Origin: an uncultured Bacteroidales bacterium
Lineage (GTDB): Bacteria > Bacteroidota > Bacteroidia > Bacteroidales > P3
Length of the DNA stretch: 64,000 bases
Reading direction: 5' to 3'
Assembly: GCA_900319865.1 (NCBI GenBank)
Contig: ONQD01000007.1
Location: 27,718-91,717, forward strand
The notes beneath the pieces were generated by a model. That model made no database searches, was not told the origin of the DNA, and was given only the letters and a program-made list of their open reading frames with translations. The first letter of the stretch is position 1; the number at the start of each line of letters is the position of its first letter. The translations under genes were made by a program, and so were the position numbers. Below, piece by piece: positions 54,501 to 62,230 of this stretch.

Positions 54501-54685
54501 ATGTAGATGAGAATGGCCTCCAAATAGGCACAAAAGTAACGCTATCACCTTTAAACAAAGATTATAATCCAATAGTCATAGATGCAGACAATGGTAACGT
54601 AGATGATTTTAAGATAGTGGCCATTTTTAAAAGTGTAGTATGGTCACATGCAAATGCAAAAGAGAAGACCGACAATAAAGAATGA
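51503..54685 (+). CDS. Type III-like restriction subunit (helicase + PD-(D/E)XK) fused to an S24/LexA-like peptidase domain
   Basis: 1060 aa. SF2 helicase motifs: ATGSGKT (71-77), DEAH (186-189), FTATA (233-237), QLIGRGAR (448-455). A PD-(D/E)XK nuclease follows: EPDFILF (Asp794) and FIEPKGD (Glu816, Lys818). The C-terminal ~170 residues are an S24 peptidase domain: a LexA-like cleavage region LYSLRAACGYFGDG (around 907-917), catalytic Ser948 in AKGNSMEPQISDGDY and a Lys at 993/994 (SYSIKKYFR). Known Res subunits end after the nuclease; the S24 part suggests control by autoproteolysis, as in LexA, but this is inference. Cleavage there would separate the last ~150 residues. Confidence 0.88.
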   Translation: MANLQEKLESEFGRRYISQLELPDYFDTCLSPSRKLRPYQEECFRYFLTYMNPENDFDGKLERPHLLFHMATGSGKTLIMAGAILYLYEQGYRNFLFFVDSTNIVEKTKDNFLNASSSKYLFAPQININSKRVDVQKVDNFQGTSTDCINLCLCTIQGLHSDLNSEKENAVTYGDFVDQPVVLISDEAHHMNAATRRRETSSDDDQHTKDWESTVMRIFNKDNGNLPNVLLEFTATADLADPAIAQKYENKVIFDYPLKKFREDLYSKDVEVLESDLEPLDMALQAMILSQYKRKLFAEIKQNIKPVVLFKSKTILANNKIFTDFISVLTILDESGIDNIRKRAKDDLLAAFCYFDEHGITTSNLILELREDFAEERLLLVDGNNISPEKQKLLNSLEETGNDIRAIFAVDMLNEGWDVLNLYDIVRLYNTRDAANNRVGKTTIQEAQLIGRGARYMPFKDPANPTLEPDRRKYDGDAGNPLRVIEKLHYHSAYNPRYIQELKTALRENGIIPDSRIQLDLFLKPNFKDSRLYKKGVVLLNKRISQAEAEDDGTIGKDIINKTFNVSLHTGQMRTNQVFTDSGAEGAITSKVLSIRFKEIESYVIRAALNSFVSFNYDALKKLYPHLKSIREFVKSDDYLANLNIKVIGTKTSISDYSQIDKLQIAKSVLMELEPILINRGKTYRGTKVFTPYQFKDKFRDTIKLNVTITPNGNKEFGISMRTPRNSKYALDLMNVNWYAYNDNYGTSEEKALVKYIEGIMPKLEEKYDEIYLVRNEKDICIYDFDDGRKFEPDFILFLRIKGGGDRYDNLQLFIEPKGDGLLKQDKWKNDLLKKIKAMAEVTWCSQTEKFHVWGIPFFNESSNREFDTVMKDDVLGFVSNQSTYNILSLSEIKEEDKFKLYLPLYSLRAACGYFGDGEMVEPIGWIRVEEHGRLNEDMFVAQAKGNSMEPQISDGDYCVFTKYQGGSREGDIVLCQHRSFFDVDNGGSYSIKKYFRDKHVDENGLQIGTKVTLSPLNKDYNPIVIDADNGNVDDFKIVAIFKSVVWSHANAKEKTDNKE

Positions 54686-54920
54686 CAGTTAATTCTTTGG
54701 CATTCACTGCTATTTTCCATTGAAATGACTAGAGGATAATAATGGTACGGATGTCCTGAGAGTGGGCTGATGAAGAGGGTGTGTCGGTCTTATTTGTCGC
54801 AATTAATGTTGAGTTTTTCGAATGGCTTTCTTGCGACATGTATACTGTGCTTTTCTTCACAGTACATCAGTCGCAGGGGAGCATCATTGGGTTCTTGGAC
54901 ACGGGGAAGCCTTAAAATAA

Positions 54921-54989
54921 TTGCCAATTGGCACAATGAAAAATTGCCAACTGCCATAATGAAAAACTACCAACTGGCACAATGAAATA
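54921..54989 (+). repeat. Three tandem 23-bp repeats upstream of the DUF4143 ATPase gene
   Basis: Units start at 54921, 54944 and 54967, and follow TTGCCAACTGGCACAATGAA with few changes. They end 10 nt before the -33 element of the ATPase promoter, so an operator role is plausible. Confidence 0.75.
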
Positions 54990-54999
54990 ATAAAAAATA

Positions 55000-55029
55000 T
55001 TTGTATATCAAAAAAATATCGTATTTTTG
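55000..55029 (+). promoter_or_regulatory. Promoter of the DUF4143 ATPase gene
   Basis: -33 TTTG 55000-55003 and -7 TATTTTTG 55022-55029, 18-nt spacing. Confidence 0.7.
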
Positions 55030-55054
55030 CATTGTGAATTATTGATGCAAAAAT

Positions 55055-56338
55055 ATGGATAATATTGACGACTATAGAGATAGGGTTGCAGACCAATTGT
55101 TGCAAGATCAATTGGAGGCTGCAGGAGTGGTGTTGGTGCAGGGTGCAAAGTGGTGCGGAAAGACGACAACGGCAGTCCATGCAGCAAAGAGTGTGCTCTA
55201 TATGGATGACCCTCGTCAGTTGCAAAACAACTTGCGACTTGCCGAGACCAATCCTTCGGTATTGTTAGAAGGTCCGGCACCAAGGGTGATAGATGAGTGG
55301 CAGTTGGCTCCTCAGTTGTGGGACGCGGCACGCTTTGAAGTGAGTCGGCGTGGGGCGTTGGGTATGCTTATTTTCACGGGTTCGGCTGTGCCTCCCGACA
55401 TGAGTAAGATAACGCATACCGGAACAGGGCGTTTTGCATGGCTCACCATGCGTCCGATGAGTTTGTGGGAGTCGGGCGAATCGAATGGGATGTTGTCGCT
55501 TGAGTCGTTGTTTGAGGGGGTGGCACAGGATGTTGCGGCAGCCGAGATGGATGTGGAGCGTATGGCATATCTTGTATGCCGAGGAGGATGGCCACAAACT
55601 TTGAAAATGAAAGACAGGGCCTCGTTGTTGCAGGCACGGAACTATGTGGATGCTGTATGCAATAGCGATATTACCCGTGTCGACGGAGTGGGGCGCAATC
55701 CTGCGCTGGCACACCTTTTGATGCGTTCATACTCACGTCATCAGGGTGGGCAGGTGCCCGTGAGCACGATAGTGGCCGACCTTAAGGAGAATTATAACAC
55801 AGAGGTTTCGGAGGCGACGGTGGCATCTTATATCAATGCGTTGAAAAAGATATTTGTGGTGGAAGATATGCCTGCATGGAGCCCCAACCTGCGGTCTAAG
55901 ACGGCTATAAGGACTAGCGACACACGATATTTTGTAGACTCGTCGATTGCGGCAGCATCGTTGGGCATCGGTCCCAAAGACCTGTTGGCAGACTTCAACA
56001 CATACGGGTTGCTTTTTGAGACCTTGGCGGTTAGGGACTTGCGAGTCTATGCCGAGGCGTTGGATGGGCATGTGAGCCATTATCGTGACCGTAACGGTTT
56101 GGAATGCGATGCTGTGGTGCATCTGCGCAATGGCAAATATGGGCTTGTAGAGGTGAAAATTGGAGGAGACACGCTGATAGAGGAAGGTGTAAAGAACCTG
56201 AAGAACCTGTCGCAGAAGATTGACACCGACCGGATGAACGAGCCGTCGTTTATGATTGTTCTTACTGCCATTGGCGACTATGCGTTCCGCCGCAGTGATG
56301 GTGTGTGGATTGTTCCCATTGCTGCATTGAAGCATTGA
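55055..56338 (+). CDS. AAA-family ATP-binding protein with DUF4143
   Basis: 427 aa. Walker A GAKWCGKTT (30-38), Walker B-like RVIDEWQLAP (~76), a LIFTGSAVP sensor segment, and the C-terminal DUF4143 with its nuclease-like end (LLFETLAVRDLRVYAEAL, YRDRNGLECDAVVHLRNGKY, LVEVKIGG). The D...EVK pattern is PD-(D/E)XK-like. These proteins are widespread and often stand alone; function not established. In a defence-rich region it could be accessory to restriction (inference). A tandem repeat precedes its promoter. Confidence 0.88.
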   Translation: MDNIDDYRDRVADQLLQDQLEAAGVVLVQGAKWCGKTTTAVHAAKSVLYMDDPRQLQNNLRLAETNPSVLLEGPAPRVIDEWQLAPQLWDAARFEVSRRGALGMLIFTGSAVPPDMSKITHTGTGRFAWLTMRPMSLWESGESNGMLSLESLFEGVAQDVAAAEMDVERMAYLVCRGGWPQTLKMKDRASLLQARNYVDAVCNSDITRVDGVGRNPALAHLLMRSYSRHQGGQVPVSTIVADLKENYNTEVSEATVASYINALKKIFVVEDMPAWSPNLRSKTAIRTSDTRYFVDSSIAAASLGIGPKDLLADFNTYGLLFETLAVRDLRVYAEALDGHVSHYRDRNGLECDAVVHLRNGKYGLVEVKIGGDTLIEEGVKNLKNLSQKIDTDRMNEPSFMIVLTAIGDYAFRRSDGVWIVPIAALKH

Positions 56339-56411
56339 AGCAACTGGCGTTTTTGGAACAAAAATAGGGCAAAGTATAAGACGTTTTAGAACAAATAATT
56401 GATGAGGCATA

Positions 56412-57590
56412 ATGGAAACCAAGGATAACAGCTTTGTATCAGACTTAAAGACCATTGTCGGGTCGGCAAGAGAATACAGTTACCGTGCGGCCAACACAAT
56501 GCAGGTGGTCAGCAACTGGCTTATTGGATGGCGCATCGTGGAACAGGAGCAGCACGGTAAACAACGTGCCGAATATGGCAAGCAAATTATCAAGCAGGCA
56601 TCAGAGGCTTTGACTGCCGAGTATGGGAAAGGGTACTCTGTGGCATCGTTGAAAAGCTATCGCAAGTTTTATATAGAATTCAGCGACCTGCAAATTCAGC
56701 GAGCAATGCCTGTCGAATTTCAAGGTACGATTCTTCGCTTGGAGAAAAATATCCTCCTGGCAAGAAATGAAACGTCCGAAAAAGGGCAGGCATTGTCTGC
56801 CTTTTTGGGAAAGAACGATGAATTGCAAAAAGGGCAGGCATTGTCTGCCCTATTGACGTGGTCTCATTATGAACGTCTTATGCGTGTTGCGGACAAGGAT
56901 GCCCGTATGTGGTATATGCAGGAGGCTGCGTCGCAACAATGGGACTACCGCACCCTGAAGCGCAATATCGACACTCAATATTACTACCGGCTGATGCAGA
57001 CACCAACAGCCCACAAGCCAGAGGTGGAGCAAGAAATGGTAGAAAAAACAGCAGTCTACCAGCAAGAGAAATCGGCATTTGTCAAGAATCCGATGCTTAT
57101 TGAGTTTCTAGGACTGAACCAAGATGCCGCTTTCACCGAAAGCAAATTGGAGGAGACAATCATAAACCATTTGCAGAAATTCCTTATCGAGATGGGCAAG
57201 GGTTATGCTTTTGTGGCTCGTCAACAACACATACACACACAAGACGATGACTACTACATCGACTTGGTATTTTACAACTATCTGCTGAAATGTTTTGTGC
57301 TGATTGACTTAAAGACAACGAAGATAAGCTATCAAGACGTGGGGCAGATGGAAATGTATCTTAAACTGTACGACACCTACAAACGACCCGAAGGCGACAA
57401 TCCTTCTATTGGAATTATACTTTGTTCCGAGACCAACGCAGATGTGGCGCGGTTCTCTACACTGGCGAGCAATCCACAGATGTATGCCGCCAAATACTTG
57501 ACCTATATGCCCACACAGGAGGAGCTGCGCCGCGAGATAGAGATGCAAAAAGAGCTTTTTGAACAAAAGATGCAAGAGGAAGGGGAATGA
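56412..57590 (+). CDS. YhcG-type PD-(D/E)XK nuclease (DUF1016 family)
   Basis: 392 aa. N-terminal YhcG helical domain (TMQVVSNWLIGWRIVEQEQH, YGKGYSVASLKSYRKFYIEF) and a C-terminal PDDEXK nuclease domain (DDDYYIDLVFYN, CFVLIDLKTTKI, VGQMEMYLKLYD). YhcG genes often sit inside type I R-M operons. In the middle, a 16-residue unit beginning KGQALSA is repeated in frame (see findings). The stop overlaps by 4 nt (ATGA) with the start of an hsdS-like remnant. Confidence 0.88.
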   Translation: METKDNSFVSDLKTIVGSAREYSYRAANTMQVVSNWLIGWRIVEQEQHGKQRAEYGKQIIKQASEALTAEYGKGYSVASLKSYRKFYIEFSDLQIQRAMPVEFQGTILRLEKNILLARNETSEKGQALSAFLGKNDELQKGQALSALLTWSHYERLMRVADKDARMWYMQEAASQQWDYRTLKRNIDTQYYYRLMQTPTAHKPEVEQEMVEKTAVYQQEKSAFVKNPMLIEFLGLNQDAAFTESKLEETIINHLQKFLIEMGKGYAFVARQQHIHTQDDDYYIDLVFYNYLLKCFVLIDLKTTKISYQDVGQMEMYLKLYDTYKRPEGDNPSIGIILCSETNADVARFSTLASNPQMYAAKYLTYMPTQEELRREIEMQKELFEQKMQEEGE

Positions 57591-57673
57591 GTAGGGCAAT
57601 GAAAGATAGCGGAATACCATGGATTGGAGAGATGCTGAAGGAAAACGGTTTCCAATCAAATTATTTTGTGTAA
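57587..57673 (+). pseudogene. Remnant of a type I restriction specificity gene (hsdS N-terminus)
   Basis: A 28-codon frame starts with ATG overlapping the YhcG stop and contains MKDSGIPWIGEM, the signature opening of many HsdS proteins (MKDSG.WIGEIP). After ENGFQ the similarity ends and a TAA follows. It overlaps the promoter of the next gene. Truncated and surely not a functional specificity subunit. Confidence 0.65.
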
Positions 57674-57678
57674 ATTTG
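57671..57678 (+). promoter_or_regulatory. Promoter -7 element (TAAATTTG) of the DUF5103 gene
   Basis: TAnnTTTG match 18 nt before the ATG; its first three bases are the stop codon of the hsdS remnant. Confidence 0.55.
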
Positions 57679-57696
57679 CATGTTATAAATTGACTT

Positions 57697-58974
57697 ATGA
57701 ATAGGCATATATTATTATTGTTCATGGCATTGTGTGCGATAGCGGTGAGCTGTTGCGAGGGTGTGTATGCGCAGGTGGTGACTGATTCGAACTGGAGGGA
57801 GGATGTGAAGACGGTGACTTTGTATAAGAATGGAGTGGAAGGGGAGCGTCCGGTGCTGGTGTTGGGAAGCGAGGACCGGTTGCTGCTGCGCTTCGATGTG
57901 CTGGGTGCCGAAGTGGAGGGTTACCGCTACAAGATACAGCATTGCGACAGCCGCTGGCAGGTGGACGAGTTGGAGCCTTATGAGTATATGAACGGTTTCG
58001 AGGAGGGGCCGATAAACAACTATAACAGTTCGTTCACCACGCTGACCGATTATGTGAATTATTATGAGTATATCCCGTCACAGTATAGCCAATTTCTGAT
58101 TTCTGGCAATTATGTGGTGACGGTGACGCGGCAGGACGAGCCGGACAGTGTGCTGCTGACGAGGCGTTTTTGTGTGGTTGAGGGGTCGCTGAAAGCGGAT
58201 GTATCGGTGGGTGTGCCGTACGACAATGTGTCGATATTCGAGCGGCGTGAAGTGGATGTGGCACTGAAGGAGAACCGTGATTATAGGGGGAGTATGCTGC
58301 CGCCGACGCTGAACCCGGCTTATTTCCGCGTGGTGGTGCAGCAGAACGGCCGGACGGACAATATGCGGGAGCTGCCTTTCGGGGGGTATGAGTCGGGAGT
58401 GCTGTGCTACAGGTACAAGAACGAGAATGTGTTTGAGGGCGGGAACACTTTCCGCTATTTCGACATAAGCAATATACGCACGGCGATGTATAATGTGGTG
58501 CAGATAGAGGAATATGGCGGGGAGTGGTATGCGATGTTGCGGCCGCTGGAGGACCGGTCGGGGAAGAGCTTTATTACCGAGCAGACGCTGAACGGCGGGA
58601 TGAAGGTGAATGTGTGGGACCGAACCAACAAGCAGACCGAGGCGGACTATGTGTATGTGAACTTTATGTTGCCGATGCGGAGCCCGTTTATGAACGGCAG
58701 TGTGCATGTGGTGGGAGAATTGACGCAGTGGAAACTGGACGAGGGGAGCCGTATGGAGTATGACCCGGAGATGCAGGCCTACAGGCTGCGGCTGTTGTTG
58801 AAGCAGGGGTATTATGCCTACCAGCTGCTGTTTGTGCCTACGGGCGAGAGCCGCGGACTGACCGAGACCCTGGAGGGCAACCACTACGAGATGCCGAACG
58901 ACTACAGGGTGTATGTGTACTACCGCGGACTGAACGACCGATACGACCGCCTGGTTGCCTATGGCAAGAACTGA
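57697..58974 (+). CDS. Type IX secretion system plug protein (DUF5103)
   Basis: 425 aa with signal peptide MNRHILLLFMALCAIAVS ending at VYAQ. DUF5103 hallmarks: YRYKIQHCDSRWQVDELEPY, EYMNGFEEGPINNYNSSF, TDYVNYYEYIP, LPFGGYESGVLCYRYKN and a carbohydrate-binding-like C-terminus (GSVHVVGELTQWKLDE). Structural work on the T9SS translocon identified this family as the plug closing the periplasmic side of the SprA channel. The downstream gene encodes a T9SS client. Confidence 0.85.
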   Translation: MNRHILLLFMALCAIAVSCCEGVYAQVVTDSNWREDVKTVTLYKNGVEGERPVLVLGSEDRLLLRFDVLGAEVEGYRYKIQHCDSRWQVDELEPYEYMNGFEEGPINNYNSSFTTLTDYVNYYEYIPSQYSQFLISGNYVVTVTRQDEPDSVLLTRRFCVVEGSLKADVSVGVPYDNVSIFERREVDVALKENRDYRGSMLPPTLNPAYFRVVVQQNGRTDNMRELPFGGYESGVLCYRYKNENVFEGGNTFRYFDISNIRTAMYNVVQIEEYGGEWYAMLRPLEDRSGKSFITEQTLNGGMKVNVWDRTNKQTEADYVYVNFMLPMRSPFMNGSVHVVGELTQWKLDEGSRMEYDPEMQAYRLRLLLKQGYYAYQLLFVPTGESRGLTETLEGNHYEMPNDYRVYVYYRGLNDRYDRLVAYGKN

Positions 58975-59026
58975 CCGAGGGCGGTGGCGGACATGATGAA
59001 AGAATAGAGAATAAGATATTAAGGAG

Positions 59027-62000
59027 ATGAAAAGAATAGTTTTGATAACGGTTTTGTTGCTGCTGGCCGCCGTGGTGAAAGGCGGGCCGGTGAAGAATAT
59101 GCCCACCCGGGTGGTGCAGCCGTCGGGCGACACGCTGGAGTGTCTGGTTACGGGCGATGAGTTTTACCACCGGATGCATGACGCAGCGGGGTACACCATA
59201 GTGCAGGATGCTGAAACGGGATGGTATGTGTATGCCCGGAAGGCGGAAGGCAACCTGTGGCCCACGGCGTGGGTGCCCGGAAGGGATAACCCTGCGCTGG
59301 CGGGACTGACACCCGGATTGATGCCGGACAAGAGTGTGCTGAGAGCGCGGAGGAAAGCCTGGGAGGTGCCGGCGGAAATGGTGCCTGCTGGGGCAAAAAC
59401 ATCGGGCAGGAACCACGGAGTGCTGAACAATGTGGTGGTGTTTATACGTTTCAGTGACGAGACAGTGTGCACCAACAGCCCGATGAGTGCGATAGACTCG
59501 ATGTTTAACGACAGTGTGGAGGCAAGGGTTTCGATGTTCAACTACTTCTGGCATACGAGCTACCGTAAGCTGAGGGTGAAGACGCATTTCTTTCCCGCAC
59601 CGACGGGGAGCACGGTGGTGTCGTTTCAGGACAGCCTGCCGCGCAACTATTACAGGCCTTACAGTTCGACCAACCCCATAGGATATTCGGGCGACACGCA
59701 GCGGAGGAATAGGGAATTCTCGCTTTTGGAGCGTGCGATAAACTGGCTGGATGCCACCAACGCGGTGCCTGCCGGGCTGAATCTGGATATGGACAACGAC
59801 GGGCTGGTGGACAATATCTGCTTTGTGTTGAGCGGGACCTATACAGGCTGGGGTGACTTGCTGTGGCCCCACAAATGGGCAATATACGACAGGTCGGTGT
59901 ATCTGGCAGGCAAGCAGGTGTATGTGTTCAACCTGCAGCTGGCAGGGTCGGGGCAGCACTATTTCGGGGTGAGCACGCTGTGCCACGAGATGACCCACAC
60001 GTTGGGGTGCCCAGACTTGTACCACTACGATAACTACAGCACCGTGTCGCCGGCGGGTACGTGGGACCTGATGTGTGCTAACCAGACCGACCCCCAGCAG
60101 TCGAACTCGCTGTTCAAGTATAAATACCTGAACTGGTTTGACAGCATACCGGAATTGAGGGATTCGGGAACATACACCATGCAATCGCTGGCCACGGGGC
60201 CCAACCATGCATACAAGATAAAGTCGTCGAAGCGCCACCAGTGGTATATACTGGAATACCGGAACACGACCGACACCTTCGACCGTTCGCTGCCCAACAG
60301 GGGGTTGCTGGTGTGGAGATATAATGATGCCTCGGTTGCAGACAACGCTGATTTCGATTTCGACACAGTGCCGCACGAGTTGTGGCTGTTCCGTCCGGGC
60401 AGCAGTGTGGACACGGTGGATGGGAATGTGGCGGCTGCGGCATTCGGAGTGTCGGGACGCAACAGTTTCGGGACGTGGACCAATCCGCACACCTACCTGT
60501 GTGACGGCACGGCGGACAGCTCGTTCAGCCTAACGAATATACAGATAAGCAGCGACCGCAGTACGGTGAGTTTCCAGTTCACTCCCCACGGCGTAGGGCC
60601 GTGCGGCACAGTGAGCACTTTCCCGCTGGAGGAGACCTTTGAGGACGGCACCGAGGGCTGCTGGAATTTTGTGAGCATGGATCCTGCCAACGACGGCCAG
60701 TGCGGAGTGAGGAGTACGCCCGCAGCCCACAACGGTATTTACCATTTTGCATTCAGTAGCTATAACGGGGCTTCGGACTACAACCAGTACCTGATATCGC
60801 CGCGACTGCAGGCTTCGAGTGCGTTGCACTTGATATTCTATTACGAGCGGTCGTATGTGGGAACGGAGCAGCTGAAAGTGAAATACAGTACCACTACGGA
60901 CGATTTGGCAGCGTTTGGACAAACGCTGACCACGCTGAATGTGACTACGGACGGGTGGCAGCGGTGTGACGTGATGGTGCCTGCGGGAGCGAGATACGTG
61001 GCTCTGAACTATTGTTCGAACTATCAGTACGACCTGTATGTTGACGACATCATGCTGCGCGACACGCTGGACCCCAATGACACCATAGTGCGCGACACGA
61101 CGTTTGTGTATGTGCACGACACGATAGCACGGGTTATATACGACACGGTGTTGCATGTGGTGACCGACACGGTGCGAAGGGTGATATGGGACACGGTATA
61201 CAGATATATGCACGACACAGTGGAACAGGCCGAGGTGTATTGGGTGGACAGTGTGGTGTATGACACTGTGGTGGTGGATGCTGAGGTGTTTGAGATAAGT
61301 GTGGGTTCGAACAACCAGCGACAAGGAAGGGCGTCGGGTAGCGGGCGTTTCAGGAAGAACACGGTGGTGGAGATAGCGGCACTGGCCAATGCGGGATATA
61401 GGTTTGTGCAATGGATGGACGGCAGCAGCGAGAATCCACGGCGGGTTACCATGAGTAGCGACTTGTTGTTTACGGCGTATTTTGCCGAGGACACCGACCC
61501 GGGAGCCGGGAGCAGCAAGCGGTTGATAGAGATACATGATACGATAGTGGTGCGGGATACGGTATGGGAAGATGAGCACGTAACGGTGATGGTGACCCGA
61601 AGAGACACCGTGTGGGCAGAGCAGCATGAGACGGTGTATGTGGAGATGCACGACACGGTGTATGTGACAGTGGAAGGATATGATACGGTATACAACATAG
61701 TACACGAATTGGTGGAATGGGACACCACGCGATGCTTTGAGGTGGTGTTGCATTCGAACGACGAGAGCATGGGAGTGGCGGCAGGCAACGGCTGTTTTGA
61801 AATAGGGACAGCGGTAGAGCTGGGGGCTGTGGCCAAGCCGGGATACCACTTTGTGAGGTGGACAGACGGGGTGGTGCAAAATCCCAGAACGATAGTTGTT
61901 ACAGGGGATGTGACACTGGTGGCCGAGTTTGCACCGGGTGCCTCGGCGGGAGTGGAGACACCACAGGAACGCGAGTACAGAATTTATGCCCAGGAGGGCT

Positions 62001-62182
62001 GCATAGTGGTGGAGCAAGCGGGAGCGGAAGGCGTGGAGGTGTTTGACGTGATGGGTCGCCAAGTGTGGACCAATAGGGGGACGGTGCGAGATGCCGCGGT
62101 GTGCAGAACACCCCGGATGAGAAGGGGCGTTTATCTGGTGAGAGTGGGGAAGGGAAACGCCCGGAAAGTGAGTGTGTTTTAG
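59027..62182 (+). CDS. M6-family metalloprotease with DTV-repeat stalks and T9SS sorting domain
   Basis: 1051 aa. Signal peptide MKRIVLITVLLLLAAVVKGG. M6 (immune-inhibitor-A-like) peptidase domain with zinc motif HEMTH (320-324) and the conserved GTWDLMCA segment. A MAM/jelly-roll-like region follows (~530-675). Then come two modules, each a stalk of repeated DTV units (~678-755 and ~835-901) followed by a divergent InlB B-repeat-like domain (GYRFVQWMDGSSENPRRV; GYHFVRWTDGVVQNPRTI). The end (VFDVMGRQVW, RRGVYLVRV, KVSVF) is a T9SS type A domain. Secreted or surface protease. Confidence 0.88.
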   Translation: MKRIVLITVLLLLAAVVKGGPVKNMPTRVVQPSGDTLECLVTGDEFYHRMHDAAGYTIVQDAETGWYVYARKAEGNLWPTAWVPGRDNPALAGLTPGLMPDKSVLRARRKAWEVPAEMVPAGAKTSGRNHGVLNNVVVFIRFSDETVCTNSPMSAIDSMFNDSVEARVSMFNYFWHTSYRKLRVKTHFFPAPTGSTVVSFQDSLPRNYYRPYSSTNPIGYSGDTQRRNREFSLLERAINWLDATNAVPAGLNLDMDNDGLVDNICFVLSGTYTGWGDLLWPHKWAIYDRSVYLAGKQVYVFNLQLAGSGQHYFGVSTLCHEMTHTLGCPDLYHYDNYSTVSPAGTWDLMCANQTDPQQSNSLFKYKYLNWFDSIPELRDSGTYTMQSLATGPNHAYKIKSSKRHQWYILEYRNTTDTFDRSLPNRGLLVWRYNDASVADNADFDFDTVPHELWLFRPGSSVDTVDGNVAAAAFGVSGRNSFGTWTNPHTYLCDGTADSSFSLTNIQISSDRSTVSFQFTPHGVGPCGTVSTFPLEETFEDGTEGCWNFVSMDPANDGQCGVRSTPAAHNGIYHFAFSSYNGASDYNQYLISPRLQASSALHLIFYYERSYVGTEQLKVKYSTTTDDLAAFGQTLTTLNVTTDGWQRCDVMVPAGARYVALNYCSNYQYDLYVDDIMLRDTLDPNDTIVRDTTFVYVHDTIARVIYDTVLHVVTDTVRRVIWDTVYRYMHDTVEQAEVYWVDSVVYDTVVVDAEVFEISVGSNNQRQGRASGSGRFRKNTVVEIAALANAGYRFVQWMDGSSENPRRVTMSSDLLFTAYFAEDTDPGAGSSKRLIEIHDTIVVRDTVWEDEHVTVMVTRRDTVWAEQHETVYVEMHDTVYVTVEGYDTVYNIVHELVEWDTTRCFEVVLHSNDESMGVAAGNGCFEIGTAVELGAVAKPGYHFVRWTDGVVQNPRTIVVTGDVTLVAEFAPGASAGVETPQEREYRIYAQEGCIVVEQAGAEGVEVFDVMGRQVWTNRGTVRDAAVCRTPRMRRGVYLVRVGKGNARKVSVF

Positions 62183-62230
62183 GATAGAAAGAGATTGATA
62201 TAGAATAATATAATAGAATTACAAAGAGAA

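Larger units (their letters stand above)
54686..55054. other. Intergenic region with triple 23-bp repeat and promoter
   Basis: Holds the tandem repeat 54921-54989 and the promoter 55000-55029. 54690-54910 shows no supported gene; a short open frame there is not protein-like. Confidence 0.55.

Noticed and set aside
54770-54985. A 71-codon open frame between the restriction subunit and the ATPase.
   Set aside because: It runs into the tandem 23-bp repeats, has no promoter and its composition is not protein-like.
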